Shown: one piece after another, positions 24,842 through 33,338 of the stretch
How positions within the stretch are numbered: the stretch's first letter is position 1
Layout: every line of letters starts with the position of its first letter
DNA from: an uncultured Eubacteriales bacterium
Lineage (GTDB): Bacteria > Bacillota > Clostridia > Christensenellales > Aristaeellaceae
Length of the DNA: 62,485 bases
Assembly: GCA_900550955.1 (NCBI GenBank)
Contig: URUF01000009.1
Coordinates: 1 to 62,485, forward strand
Reading direction: 5' to 3'
Made by a program: the position numbers and the translations under genes
Notes under the pieces: model-generated
Told to the model about the DNA's origin: nothing
The model's database searches: none
What the model saw: only the letters and a program-made list of their open reading frames with translations

Positions 24842-25861
24842 ATGACCATTCTTGTAACGGGCGGAGCAGGCTTTATCGGCTCCAATTTCATTTATTATTT
24901 GCTGAAACATCATCCCGAGGACCGGGTGGTGTGCCTGGATAAGCTTACCTATGCCGGCAACCTGGAAACCCTGGACGGGGCCCTTAAAGAGCCGCGCTTC
25001 CGCTTTGTGCGCGGCGATATTGCCGATATGGAGGCCGTGGACGCGCTGTTTGCGCAGGAAAAGCCGGAGATTGTGGTCAACTTTGCGGCGGAAACCCATG
25101 TGGACCGCTCTGTGATGGATCCCTGCGTGTTTGTGCGCACCAATGTAATGGGCACGCAGGTGCTGTTGGAAAGCAGCCGTAAATATGGCGTAAAGCGTTA
25201 TCACCAGGTAAGCACCGACGAGGTGTACGGCGATTTGCCGCTGGACCGCCCCGACCTGTTTTTTACCGAGGAAACGCCGGTTCACACCTCCTCGCCCTAT
25301 TCGGCCAGCAAGGCCGGGGCGGATTTGCTGGTGCTGGCCTATGCCCGCACCTTTGGTCTGCCGGTGAGCATTACCCGCTGCTCCAACAACTACGGCCCCT
25401 ACCACTTCCCTGAAAAGCTGATCCCGCTGATGATTTCCCGCGCCCTGGCGGATCAGCCCCTGCCTGTGTACGGCAAGGGCGAAAACGTGCGCGACTGGCT
25501 GTATGTGGAGGATCACTGCGCGGCCATCGATCTGGTGATGCGCATGGGCCGCGAGGGCGAGGTGTACAACGTAGGCGGCCACAACGAGCGCACGAATATC
25601 GATGTGGTGCGCACCATTTTAAAAGAACTGAAAAAGCCGGAAAGCCTTATCACCTATGTGACGGACCGCCCCGGCCACGACCGCCGGTACGCCATCGACC
25701 CAACCAAGATCCATACCGAGCTGGGCTGGCTGCCGCAAACCGCCTTTGAGGACGGCATCCGCCTGACCATCCGGTGGTATTTGGACAACCGGGGCTGGTG
25801 GGAGCGCATTCTGGCTGGAGAATACCGGGACTATTATGAAAAAATGTATGCAAACCGCTAA
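24842..25861 (+). CDS. rmlB: dTDP-glucose 4,6-dehydratase
   Basis: Encodes 339 residues. It converts dTDP-glucose to dTDP-4-keto-6-deoxyglucose using bound NAD+. The Rossmann motif TGGAGFIGSNF, the STDEVYGDL loop with the catalytic Thr-Asp-Glu, and YSASK (Tyr-x3-Lys) are all present, as is the substrate block NNYGPYHFPEKLIPL. The start is ten bases after rmlA. No rmlC or rmlD lies nearby, so the final sugar cannot be read from this locus alone. Confidence 0.95.
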   Translation: MTILVTGGAGFIGSNFIYYLLKHHPEDRVVCLDKLTYAGNLETLDGALKEPRFRFVRGDIADMEAVDALFAQEKPEIVVNFAAETHVDRSVMDPCVFVRTNVMGTQVLLESSRKYGVKRYHQVSTDEVYGDLPLDRPDLFFTEETPVHTSSPYSASKAGADLLVLAYARTFGLPVSITRCSNNYGPYHFPEKLIPLMISRALADQPLPVYGKGENVRDWLYVEDHCAAIDLVMRMGREGEVYNVGGHNERTNIDVVRTILKELKKPESLITYVTDRPGHDRRYAIDPTKIHTELGWLPQTAFEDGIRLTIRWYLDNRGWWERILAGEYRDYYEKMYANR

Positions 25862-26306
25862 GCTGTTGATTCGCCGCTTTACCGCGGCGGACAGGGCGCT
25901 GTACCTGGACATGGCGGAGGCGTTTTACCACTCGCCCGCGGTACTCAAGCCCATTCCGCGTTCCTACCTGGAGCGCACCTTTGACGAGATGATGCGTTCC
26001 GACGTGTATGTGGACGGCTTCCTTTTGGAGTATGGGGGCGAGCCCGCAGGCTACATGCTGATTGCCAAAACCTTTTCCCAGGAGCCGGGCGGCCTGGCCA
26101 TATGGGTGGAGGAATTGAGCATACTGGAGCCTTTTCAGAGAAAGGGCTTGGGCAGCGAGGCCCTGAAATGGGTGAAGGCGCGCTACCCGGATTGCCGGCG
26201 CATCCGCCTGGAGGTAGAGCGCGATAACGAGCGCGCCATACGCCTGTACGAGCGGCTGGGCTATGAGGAGCTAAAATACTATCAAATGGTGTGGGATGCG
26301 CAATAG
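25836..26306 (+). CDS. GNAT family N-acetyltransferase
   Basis: Encodes 156 residues. The acetyl-CoA loop is visible as PFQRKGLGSEALKWV, followed by RLEVERDNERAIRLYERLGY, the typical C-terminal helix and strand. It transfers an acetyl group to an amine of an unknown small molecule or protein. It starts 26 bases inside rmlB in another frame, so translational coupling is likely; an internal ATG at 25848 is an alternative start. A role on an amino-sugar nucleotide is possible from context only. Confidence 0.85.
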   Translation: MKKCMQTAKLLIRRFTAADRALYLDMAEAFYHSPAVLKPIPRSYLERTFDEMMRSDVYVDGFLLEYGGEPAGYMLIAKTFSQEPGGLAIWVEELSILEPFQRKGLGSEALKWVKARYPDCRRIRLEVERDNERAIRLYERLGYEELKYYQMVWDAQ

Positions 26307-26376
26307 CATCGCATTTTGGCGGCGGACGGCCATAGCGCCATCCGCCGCGTATTCTGTTTGGAAGGGAATGAGCCGC

Positions 26377-26904
26377 ATGGAGCTTTGGGACGCCTATTTG
26401 GAGGACGGCAGCCTGGCGGGGCGCGACCTGACGCGCGGGCAGCCGGTGCCCAAGGGCCTGTATCATCTTGTATGCTGCGTGCTGGTAAGGCACGCGGACG
26501 GAACCTTTTTGCTAATGAAGCGCGCCGCCGGTAAGGAAACCTGGCCCGGCGTGTACGAGGCCAGCGCGGGCGGCAGCGCCCTCAAGGGCGAAACAGGGGA
26601 GCAGGCCGCCCGGCGCGAGCTGTATGAGGAAACGGGCATACGCGCGCAGCGGCTTACAAAGCTGTATGCGCGCAAGGGCCCTCACACCCTGTACGAGGGC
26701 TTTTTGTGCGAGGTGGATGGGGCTAAGGATGAAATTGTATTGCAGCCCGGCGAAACGGAGGGCTATCGCTGGGCCGCACGGGACGAGCTGCTGCAAATGC
26801 TTGGCATAGCGCCGCCCGTTTTGATTGTGCAAAAGGGGTTTTGGCCGTACCTGGGTCTTGACGTGGCCGAAGCCAAGGAAGGCTCTACTACTGAAACGAT
26901 GTGA
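26377..26904 (+). CDS. Nudix hydrolase
   Basis: Encodes 175 residues from MELWDAYL; a nearby ATG at 26368 lies too close to GGAAGG. The Nudix box is complete: G-x5-E-x7-REL-x-EE-x-GI in GSALKGETGEQAARRELYEE. N-terminal MELWDAYLEDG and later CEVDGAKDEIVLQP resemble IDI-like Nudix enzymes with an upstream strand insertion. The family hydrolyses nucleoside diphosphate linkages. Its last 17 bases overlap the convergent FNT gene. The substrate is unknown. Confidence 0.88.
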   Translation: MELWDAYLEDGSLAGRDLTRGQPVPKGLYHLVCCVLVRHADGTFLLMKRAAGKETWPGVYEASAGGSALKGETGEQAARRELYEETGIRAQRLTKLYARKGPHTLYEGFLCEVDGAKDEIVLQPGETEGYRWAARDELLQMLGIAPPVLIVQKGFWPYLGLDVAEAKEGSTTETM

Positions 26905-27499
26905 GCAGGCGCGTTATTTTGCTGCCCAGCACATTGCCCGCGGCAACGAGCAAAATTACGCCCAGGCTTTGGAGCGCTTCCGCGGGCGCAAGGCGTGGCA
27001 GCGCGATGGCCAAATAGCCCATATCCGCGATGCAGTGCTCAAACAGGGCCAAAATGAATACGGGCACGGCATACAGCACGCTGGCCACGGCCAGGGCGCC
27101 GCTTCGCGCCCGCTTGAAGCCGGTGACGCCCAAATACATCATTGCGCCGCACAATACGCCGTTGCTAAGCCAGCTCAGCCAGGGCGCGGCCAACTTTTTG
27201 CGCATGACGGCCGCCGCCGCGCCGGGCAGCGCCCCGCCCGGCCAGGTGAGCAAGCCCGCCAGCAAAATGCCCGCGCCGTTAAGCACAAACACGGCCGCAA
27301 GCCGCTTCCAGGGCGTCTTCAGCCCGCAGATGCCCGTAAACAGCGTGCCGCCAAACGTGAGCACAAAAAACAATCCCGCCGAAAATAAAAACGCTCCCAG
27401 CGCCTTGTTTTCGCAGGCCAGATATACCATGCAGCCCACGCCGATCATCAGGCCCGCAAACAGGGAGGTCAGGATCAGGCACTTTTTTTCTTCCGTCAT
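26888..27499 (-). CDS. Formate/nitrite transporter (FNT) family membrane channel
   Basis: Encodes 203 residues with about six membrane helices. The first part, FAGLMIGVGCMVYLACENK, then ALGAFLFSAGLFFVLTFGG and LFTGICG, has the FNT pattern. It is shorter than FocA (about 280). FNT channels pass formate, nitrite, hydrosulphide or other small monovalent anions. The start has AAGGAGG at good spacing and its own promoter. In a fermenting anaerobe formate export is a natural guess. The 3' end overlaps the convergent Nudix gene. Confidence 0.75.
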   Translation of the reverse strand: MTEEKKCLILTSLFAGLMIGVGCMVYLACENKALGAFLFSAGLFFVLTFGGTLFTGICGLKTPWKRLAAVFVLNGAGILLAGLLTWPGGALPGAAAAVMRKKLAAPWLSWLSNGVLCGAMMYLGVTGFKRARSGALAVASVLYAVPVFILALFEHCIADMGYLAIALPRLAPAEALQSLGVILLVAAGNVLGSKITRLLTSFQ

Positions 27500-27536
27500 G
27501 GGCGGTTCCTCCTTGGTACAGGGGTGGTTTTTCTTC

Positions 27537-27565
27537 AGTATACAGCCTTTATGGCGTTATGTTAA
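27537..27565 (-). promoter_or_regulatory. Promoter of the FNT gene
   Basis: On the minus strand: TTAACA, 17-base spacer, TATACT, 38 bases before the start codon. Confidence 0.7.
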
Positions 27566-27588
27566 GGGGAATTTTTTTCTTTTGCGCC

Positions 27589-28506
27589 TCAGTGCGCAAG
27601 CCCGGCCAGATAGCTTTCCACATAGTGGCAGGCCACGGCCCCGTCCGCCGCGGCGGTAACGATCTGGCGCACGGCCTTGGCCCGCACGTCGCCAACGGCA
27701 AACACGCCCGGTAGGGCGGTGCGGGTTGTTTCGTCCGCAAGGATGGCCCCGTCCGGGGCCAATGGCAGGCTGCTTCGCAAAAACGCGGTTTCGGGTATGC
27801 GGCCAATGGCGATGAACAGGCCGTCCGCAGGCAGCGTATCCGACGCGCCGCTCTGTGTGTGTCTGACGCGTATCCCGGTCAGGCGTTCGCTGCCCAGCAG
27901 CGCTTCCACGGCGCTGTTCCAGACAAAGCGCACGTTGGGCGCGGCCATCAGCGGCGCGTGGTATACCTTGGAGGCGCGCAGCGCATCGCGCCGGTGGATG
28001 ATTGTAACGCTTTTGGCGATGCGGCTTAGCAGCAGCGCGTCTTCGGCGGCGGTGTTGCCGCCGCCCACAACGGCCACGTCCTTGCCCTTAAAGAGCATGC
28101 CGTCGCACGCGGCGCAGTAGCTTACGCCGCGCCCGGTGAGCGCCTGCTCGTTTTCCAGGCCCAGCAGCCTGGGGGCCGCGCCCGTGGCGATAATAACCAC
28201 CCTGGCCTTCATATCCCCCTCGGAGGTTGAGAGGGTTTTCACGGGGCCGGAGAGGCGCGCGCCGGTGACCTCGGCCATGCGGGTGCGCGCGCCGAAGCGC
28301 TCCGCGCCCTGGCGCATGCGCTGGGCCAGCGTGAAGCCGTCAACGCTTTCAGGAAAGCCAGGGTAGTTATCCACCTCGCTGGTTTGCGCAAGCTGCCCGC
28401 CTGCCGCCAGCTTTTCCACCACCAGGGTGGAAAGCCCCGCCCGCGCGCAGTACAGCGCGGCCGTGTAGCCGCCCGGCCCGCCGCCGATAATGAGCACGTC
28501 ATACAT
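27589..28506 (-). CDS. trxB: Thioredoxin reductase
   Basis: Encodes 305 residues from MYDVLIIGGGPGGYTAALYC behind AAGGAGGG. It is a low-molecular-weight flavoprotein reductase. The first FAD motif is GGGPGG, the redox disulphide is C-A-A-C in SYCAACDG, and the second nucleotide fold is VAVVGGGNTAAEDALLL with HRRDALRASK, whose arginines favour NADPH. The C-terminal GVFAVGDVRAKAVRQIVTAA closes the FAD site. It reduces thioredoxin for thiol homeostasis. The gene is about 126 bases downstream of the secreted-protein gene on the same strand. Confidence 0.93.
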   Translation of the reverse strand: MYDVLIIGGGPGGYTAALYCARAGLSTLVVEKLAAGGQLAQTSEVDNYPGFPESVDGFTLAQRMRQGAERFGARTRMAEVTGARLSGPVKTLSTSEGDMKARVVIIATGAAPRLLGLENEQALTGRGVSYCAACDGMLFKGKDVAVVGGGNTAAEDALLLSRIAKSVTIIHRRDALRASKVYHAPLMAAPNVRFVWNSAVEALLGSERLTGIRVRHTQSGASDTLPADGLFIAIGRIPETAFLRSSLPLAPDGAILADETTRTALPGVFAVGDVRAKAVRQIVTAAADGAVACHYVESYLAGLAH

Positions 28507-28631
28507 AGCGCCGCCCTCCTTTTTGGGTACAGGATGCCCAAAAAGAAGGGCCGCAAACGCAAATCCTGCGCGCCCTGGCAGGGGAGGGCGCGCTTGGCGG
28601 GCTGGGCATGGCTCGGGCCCGCAGCCAGGCT

Positions 28632-30620
28632 TTATGGCATTTCCAGCTTGTCGCGCGCAACAAAGCCGCGCCAGGTTTGCCCGTCGCGCACAACCTGCAC
28701 ATAGGCGGGCGTGTCCACATCGAACCAATCGCCCCTGCCCCAGGCAAGGCCGTCCTCCCACAGCACGGAAAGCTGCGTGCCGGCGGGCAGCGCGCACACC
28801 TCGCCTGCGTGGGAGAGCGGGTCGTCCCAAAGCGCGGCCCGGGCAGTAAGGCGGGCGGTTCGGCCCTGGGTGAAGCCGGCCGGCATGGTTAGGGAACAGG
28901 CGCGCGCAAGCGCGGCGTCCTGCGTGGCATCAATCCAGCCGGTGCGGTAGCTGCCAGGACGGGTTTCATACAGCACCATCAGCCAATCCCCCTCCCGGCA
29001 CAGCGCGATCACCCAATCCTTGAGCGATACGGCGGCCTTGCCATTCCCCGCGCGCGGGCTGGAAACGTCCGGGCTCACATGCACGGGGCAGCGAACGTCC
29101 TTCCCAAGGCGCATGTAGAGCGGCTCCGCGCCGGCAAAAAATTCGATGTCGGGCGCGCCCTGCATGCTGGCGCGCAAGGCGGACTTGTCCTCGAAAAGCG
29201 CCCAGGGGTCAAGGGCGGCCGCGGATTGCTCCGCCTTTGTGAAGGAAATGCCCGCGGTTGCCAATGCGCTGAAATCACCGGCATTGATGAGCAGGCAGTC
29301 GGGAAAAAGATAGACATAAAGGTTCCATTGATCCCAGCCGTAGTTGTCCACCTGCCAGGTATCCGCCGCCGTGCGGCTTAGGGAAATCAGCAGGTCGGGA
29401 TGCTCCTCGCCCGCGTAGATGCTTAGCGTATCGCCGCGCATGGCGGTAAAGCGCGGGTATTCATACGGCTGCGTTCCCTGGGGGGAAAACGAGAGGTATA
29501 GCTCCTGCATGGTCGCGGGCAATAGCGTATCGTTGCGCCACGCCTGCTTCCATTCGCCGTTTTCCAGGCGGCTGTATACCAGCGCGTGCCGGCTACCGTC
29601 GCGCAGGATGGTAAAGCGCGCGGCATCGGAAACGTCCATCTGCGCTTCCACCCGCTCCTGGGATTGCACGGCCCCGGGAAGCCCGCGCAGGGCTTTATCC
29701 AGGTTGACGGTATCCACGCCGCAATTTCCCTCGCGCGTGATAACGGGCCGACGGTAGGTTTGGCCGTCAAACGCAAAGGCGTATACGGCGCTGCCGCCCC
29801 CGTCCTCAAGCGTGACGGTAAGCGAAGCCAGCTCCACGCGGATGCGGATGGTTTCCAGAACTTCGCCGCTGTCCTTGCGGGTTTTGGAGAGGGTGGCAAG
29901 GCCGGTGGTCCCGCTCATATGCGTTGGGCCATACTCGCTTTCGTATACGGGATCGACGGGGCCGTTTTCATCCGGCTGCCATGCGGTGGTATAAAGGAAG
30001 CGCGCCCCGTCCTCCAGGCATTCCCGCGTAGCAATCCACATGGGATAGCACTCCCACAGGCCCAAACAGAAATTGCTGGCGCAGGTGAGCATATCGGGAA
30101 GCTGCAATTCCATATCGCCATAGAAGCGGATGGGCGCGTCGCGGCCAATGCTATCCAGATAGGCCTGTATCTGCCGGGCGATCTGCTGCTGGATGGCGGT
30201 ATCGTCCCGCCGTTGATACAGCTTTTGCGCGCAGCTTTCCGGCATGATGGTGGGACAATCCAGGCTGGATTCCACCTGCAACATCTCCCACAGCTTCCAG
30301 CCGTCCCTATCCCGCCTTAGCACCGCGGTGCAGCCGCCGCCCCAGCCGCTTTGCATAACAAACGCGTCGTTCAAAAAGCCATAGCGGCCCACGCTGCACG
30401 CAAGGTACACGCGCAGCATATCGCCTGATTGGTCGCTGCCAAGCACCTCGTGCCCCTCGGCCCCAAACTCGCATTCCGGGTAGAGCAGCGGGGGACAGGT
30501 TTGCAGCAGCGCGTTGTGGATAACCTCCTCGGGAATGGTTGTTTTGCCAAAGGCGGAAGGCTGCGGGAGAAAAAGGGCCAGGCAGAGCGCCAGCCAAAGC
30601 GCGAGCGGCTTTTGAATCAT
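28632..30620 (-). CDS. Secreted protein with C-terminal SH3-like segments
   Basis: Encodes 662 residues from MIQKPLALWLALC; the longer frame upstream lacks a site. Residues 1-24 are a signal peptide. The long middle part (25-480) matches nothing I recognise. The C-terminal 180 residues show two segments resembling bacterial SH3 domains, including DWVIALCREGDWLMVLYE and a final block from RTARLTARAALWDDP to GFVARDKLEMP, often used for peptidoglycan binding. Eight or more cysteines suggest disulphides. Likely surface exposed; the function is unknown. Confidence 0.65.
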   Translation of the reverse strand: MIQKPLALWLALCLALFLPQPSAFGKTTIPEEVIHNALLQTCPPLLYPECEFGAEGHEVLGSDQSGDMLRVYLACSVGRYGFLNDAFVMQSGWGGGCTAVLRRDRDGWKLWEMLQVESSLDCPTIMPESCAQKLYQRRDDTAIQQQIARQIQAYLDSIGRDAPIRFYGDMELQLPDMLTCASNFCLGLWECYPMWIATRECLEDGARFLYTTAWQPDENGPVDPVYESEYGPTHMSGTTGLATLSKTRKDSGEVLETIRIRVELASLTVTLEDGGGSAVYAFAFDGQTYRRPVITREGNCGVDTVNLDKALRGLPGAVQSQERVEAQMDVSDAARFTILRDGSRHALVYSRLENGEWKQAWRNDTLLPATMQELYLSFSPQGTQPYEYPRFTAMRGDTLSIYAGEEHPDLLISLSRTAADTWQVDNYGWDQWNLYVYLFPDCLLINAGDFSALATAGISFTKAEQSAAALDPWALFEDKSALRASMQGAPDIEFFAGAEPLYMRLGKDVRCPVHVSPDVSSPRAGNGKAAVSLKDWVIALCREGDWLMVLYETRPGSYRTGWIDATQDAALARACSLTMPAGFTQGRTARLTARAALWDDPLSHAGEVCALPAGTQLSVLWEDGLAWGRGDWFDVDTPAYVQVVRDGQTWRGFVARDKLEMP

Positions 30621-30671
30621 AGGGATGCGCCTCCTTGGGAAGGTTACAGATAAAACGGGCCAAAACAGGAA

Positions 30672-30705
30672 TTTCATGCCACAGCAAAGTGAAACCGGCA
30701 TGAAA
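30672..30705. promoter_or_regulatory. Inverted repeat in a divergent promoter region
   Basis: TTTCATGCC and GGCATGAAA, 16 bases apart, lie between the divergent genes starting at 30620 and 30761. A second dyad TAGGG-AA-CCCTA lies at 30715-30726. It could be an operator or an RNA stem. Confidence 0.45.
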
Positions 30706-30760
30706 AACCCAGGATAGGGAACCCTAGCCCCAAAGCATAGCCTTGGGGAGGGACGGGAAG

Positions 30761-32206
30761 ATGACGGAGCAGCAATCCATATGGAGCCAAACGGTGGAAA
30801 TTCCCCAAAGGGAGCCCCTGCGCAAAAACCTGGAAGCGGAAGCGGCGGTGATTGGCGCGGGCATGGCGGGCGTGCTGATTGCCGACCGGCTGAAGGCGCG
30901 CGGCATACAGGCCGTGGTGCTGGAAGCCAACCGCATCGGAAGCGGCCAAACCCGCAACACCACCGCCAAAATTACCAGCCAGCATGATATGCTGTACGAC
31001 GCGCTTATCCGCAAATTTGGCAGGGACAAAGCCCGGCAGTATGCCCAGGCCAACGAGCAGGCCATTAAGGCCTACGCGGATATGATCCGTGAGCGCGATT
31101 TCGCGTGCGATTTTTGCGAGGGGCCCGCCTTCCTGTATTCCCAGGTAGCGGCGCAGCCTATGCGCCAGGAGGCGGAGGCCGCGGTAGGCCTGGGCATTGA
31201 CGCGCATTTTACCTCGGAAACCGAGCTGCCCTTTCCCGTGGCGGGCGCGGTGCGCTTTGAAAAGCAGGCCCGCTTCCACCCCCTCAAATTCCTCAAGGCC
31301 GTAAGCGAGGGACTGGATATCTATGAGCATACGCCCGTGGTGAGCGTGGAAGGAAACCAAATCCGCACGGAGAGCGCGACGGTGGTTGCCAAGCATATCA
31401 TATTTGCCGCGCATTTTCCCTTTGTAAACGTGCCGGGCTGGTATTTTATGCGCATGCACCAGGAGCGCAGCTATGCGCTGGCGCTTCAATGCGATTGGAA
31501 GCCGCAGGGCGTGTACTACGGCGTTGATAATGACGGCCTGTCCTTCCGGGAGGCGGAGGGGCTGCTGCTGATGGGCGGGCAGAACCACCGCACGGGCGAA
31601 AACTCGCAGGGCGGGCGCTATCAAAAGCTGCTTGGCCGCGCGCAAGAGCTGTTTGGAAACTGCCGGGAGGCGGCGCGCTGGTCCGCGCAGGACTGCGTTA
31701 CGCTGGACGGCGTGCCATATATCGGGCGGTTCTCCGCGTCCACGCCTAATTGGTATGTGGCAACCGGCTTTGCCAAATGGGGCATGAGCACCTCCATGGC
31801 TGCGGCGCTTTTGATCGCCGGGGAAATTGCGGGGGAGGCGCCCGAATGGGCGGAGGTGTTTTCGCCCAGCCGCTTCCAGCTTTCCGCAACGGCCCAAAGC
31901 CTGGCTACCGAAACCGCGCAAACCCTCAAGGGACGTTCGCGCGAGCTTTTTTCCATTCCGCAAACTACGCTGGACGCGCTGCCCACGGGCCACGGCGGCA
32001 TTGTGGAGGCCGAAGGCCGCAAGGCCGGGGTGTACAAGGATGAGGCGGGCCAATGCCATGTGGTGAATCCGCACTGCCCCCATCTGGGCTGCCAGCTGGA
32101 ATGGAACCCGGATGAAAAGAGCTGGGACTGCCCTTGCCATGGCTCCCGTTTCAGCTACGACGGCGCGCCGATGAACGGCCCGGCGCAGGCCGGCTTGAGA
32201 AAATAA
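30761..32206 (+). CDS. Rieske-fused FAD amine-oxidase-like oxidoreductase
   Basis: Encodes 481 residues. Residues 25-380 form a DAO-type flavoprotein with the dinucleotide fold EAAVIGAGMAGVLIADRLK (first 60 residues) and the C-terminal FAD block YVATGFAKWGMSTSMAAALL. Residues about 395-481 form a Rieske domain with CPHLGC and CPCHGSRF, giving the two Cys and two His ligands of a 2Fe-2S cluster. The combination is known in Bacillota and cyanobacteria. The reaction is uncertain: it may oxidise an amine or pass electrons between a flavin substrate and an unknown partner. The start behind GGGAGGGACGGGAAG is preferred over TTG at 30743. Confidence 0.88.
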   Translation: MTEQQSIWSQTVEIPQREPLRKNLEAEAAVIGAGMAGVLIADRLKARGIQAVVLEANRIGSGQTRNTTAKITSQHDMLYDALIRKFGRDKARQYAQANEQAIKAYADMIRERDFACDFCEGPAFLYSQVAAQPMRQEAEAAVGLGIDAHFTSETELPFPVAGAVRFEKQARFHPLKFLKAVSEGLDIYEHTPVVSVEGNQIRTESATVVAKHIIFAAHFPFVNVPGWYFMRMHQERSYALALQCDWKPQGVYYGVDNDGLSFREAEGLLLMGGQNHRTGENSQGGRYQKLLGRAQELFGNCREAARWSAQDCVTLDGVPYIGRFSASTPNWYVATGFAKWGMSTSMAAALLIAGEIAGEAPEWAEVFSPSRFQLSATAQSLATETAQTLKGRSRELFSIPQTTLDALPTGHGGIVEAEGRKAGVYKDEAGQCHVVNPHCPHLGCQLEWNPDEKSWDCPCHGSRFSYDGAPMNGPAQAGLRK

Positions 32207-32222
32207 AGGCCATACGCAAAAC

Positions 32223-32254
32223 AGGCGGGCCCGGCGTATTCGCCGGGCCCGCCT
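32223..32254. terminator. Shared terminator between convergent genes
   Basis: A 14-bp stem AGGCGGGCCCGGCG / CGCCGGGCCCGCCT with a TATT loop. The minus strand has a TTTT tract after it, so it best serves the minus-strand gene 32258-33325 and can stop the plus-strand gene too. Confidence 0.75.
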
Positions 32255-32257
32255 GCG

Positions 32258-33325
32258 TTACAGGGGCAGGATGCGGCCCTCTATGGCATCCACAAAGATT
32301 TCCAGAAAAAAGTTGCCGCCCTCGAGCACGCGGGTTTCCCCCTCCACAATATAGGCGGGCAGGAAGGTGCATTTCCAGGCGGGCACGGCCCTATCCCGCC
32401 CCAGGCGCGCATAGCAGGGCTGCGCATCCTGCAGCCGCCAGCCTTGGCCGATGCTTTCATACCCGCCCAGGGCCAGCCACTGATCGTAGCGCGTTTTTTC
32501 TGGCAGGTGGCTAACGGTATCCGCGCTTGCCTGCGCGATGGCGGCGGCGGATGCGCAATCCAGCAGGGGCGGAGCAAGGGCCTTTTGCCCTTTGATTTGA
32601 AAGGAGGCGTTTTGCAGCTGTACGCTAAGCAGCGTTCCATCCGCCGCGACCGTGATAAGAATAAGCTGCCACGTGCCGTTTTCCGGCTCCTTACAGGTGC
32701 GCGCGTCAAGCGCGAGGGTATCCAGCCGCGGCTGATACCGCAGCACCACATCCTCGGGCGAGGGGAAGGCCTGCAAATCCCGACTGTCCAATTTCTGCAC
32801 AGCCTGATACTGGGACGAGCAAAGCAGGGCGTCCTCCGGCCAGACGGTTTTGGAGATGAGCGGATTCATCCATAGGACACGGCCCGCGCCGTCTACCGCA
32901 TCCAGCCACACAGGCGCGTTTGTTGCAAAGGTTCGCGCCGTTTTGGCCAGCAGCGGCTCCGGCATATACGATATGCCCAGCTCGTCCATGAACGCCTCGG
33001 CAACCGCCCGGGCGCGCGCGACGGCGTCGCCGCCTTCCACGCCATATAGCTTGCCTGTAAGGCAAAGCACGTCGGCCCTGTAACGCGCGGCGTCCCATAC
33101 CATGTCCAGGCGGTTCGTTTTGCCGTTATGGTAGCTGTGCGTTTCCAACCGCGCATCCGGCGCAGAATACTTTGCGAACACGCGCCGAATCGCCTGCGCA
33201 TCCGGCGTGGCGTTGGCGAGCGCAAACTGATATGCGGGAGATGGAAACGGCTGCGCGCGGCACGCGTTTGCCGGGATAAACCCCAAGATTAGGGCGCAAA
33301 GCCCTATTAGCCACCGGCGCGGCAT
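32258..33325 (-). CDS. Secreted protein of unknown function, PepSY-like C-terminus
   Basis: Encodes 355 residues with a signal peptide ending near CRA (residues 22-24). The C-terminal section around VPAWKCTFLPAYIV and FVDAIEGRILPL resembles PepSY/YcdB-type domains; this is a weak resemblance. It is the third gene of an apparent operon with an ECF sigma factor and its anti-sigma protein, so it may be an output or a sensor of that envelope system. Thirteen bases separate it from the anti-sigma stop. Confidence 0.65.
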   Translation of the reverse strand: MPRRWLIGLCALILGFIPANACRAQPFPSPAYQFALANATPDAQAIRRVFAKYSAPDARLETHSYHNGKTNRLDMVWDAARYRADVLCLTGKLYGVEGGDAVARARAVAEAFMDELGISYMPEPLLAKTARTFATNAPVWLDAVDGAGRVLWMNPLISKTVWPEDALLCSSQYQAVQKLDSRDLQAFPSPEDVVLRYQPRLDTLALDARTCKEPENGTWQLILITVAADGTLLSVQLQNASFQIKGQKALAPPLLDCASAAAIAQASADTVSHLPEKTRYDQWLALGGYESIGQGWRLQDAQPCYARLGRDRAVPAWKCTFLPAYIVEGETRVLEGGNFFLEIFVDAIEGRILPL

Positions 33326-33338
33326 ACCTTCCGCCTCC

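Noticed and set aside
30674..32140. Long minus-strand ORF (488 codons) opposite the Rieske flavoprotein
   Set aside because: Antisense shadow; His/Arg/Leu-rich product without motifs, against clear FAD and Rieske motifs on the plus strand.
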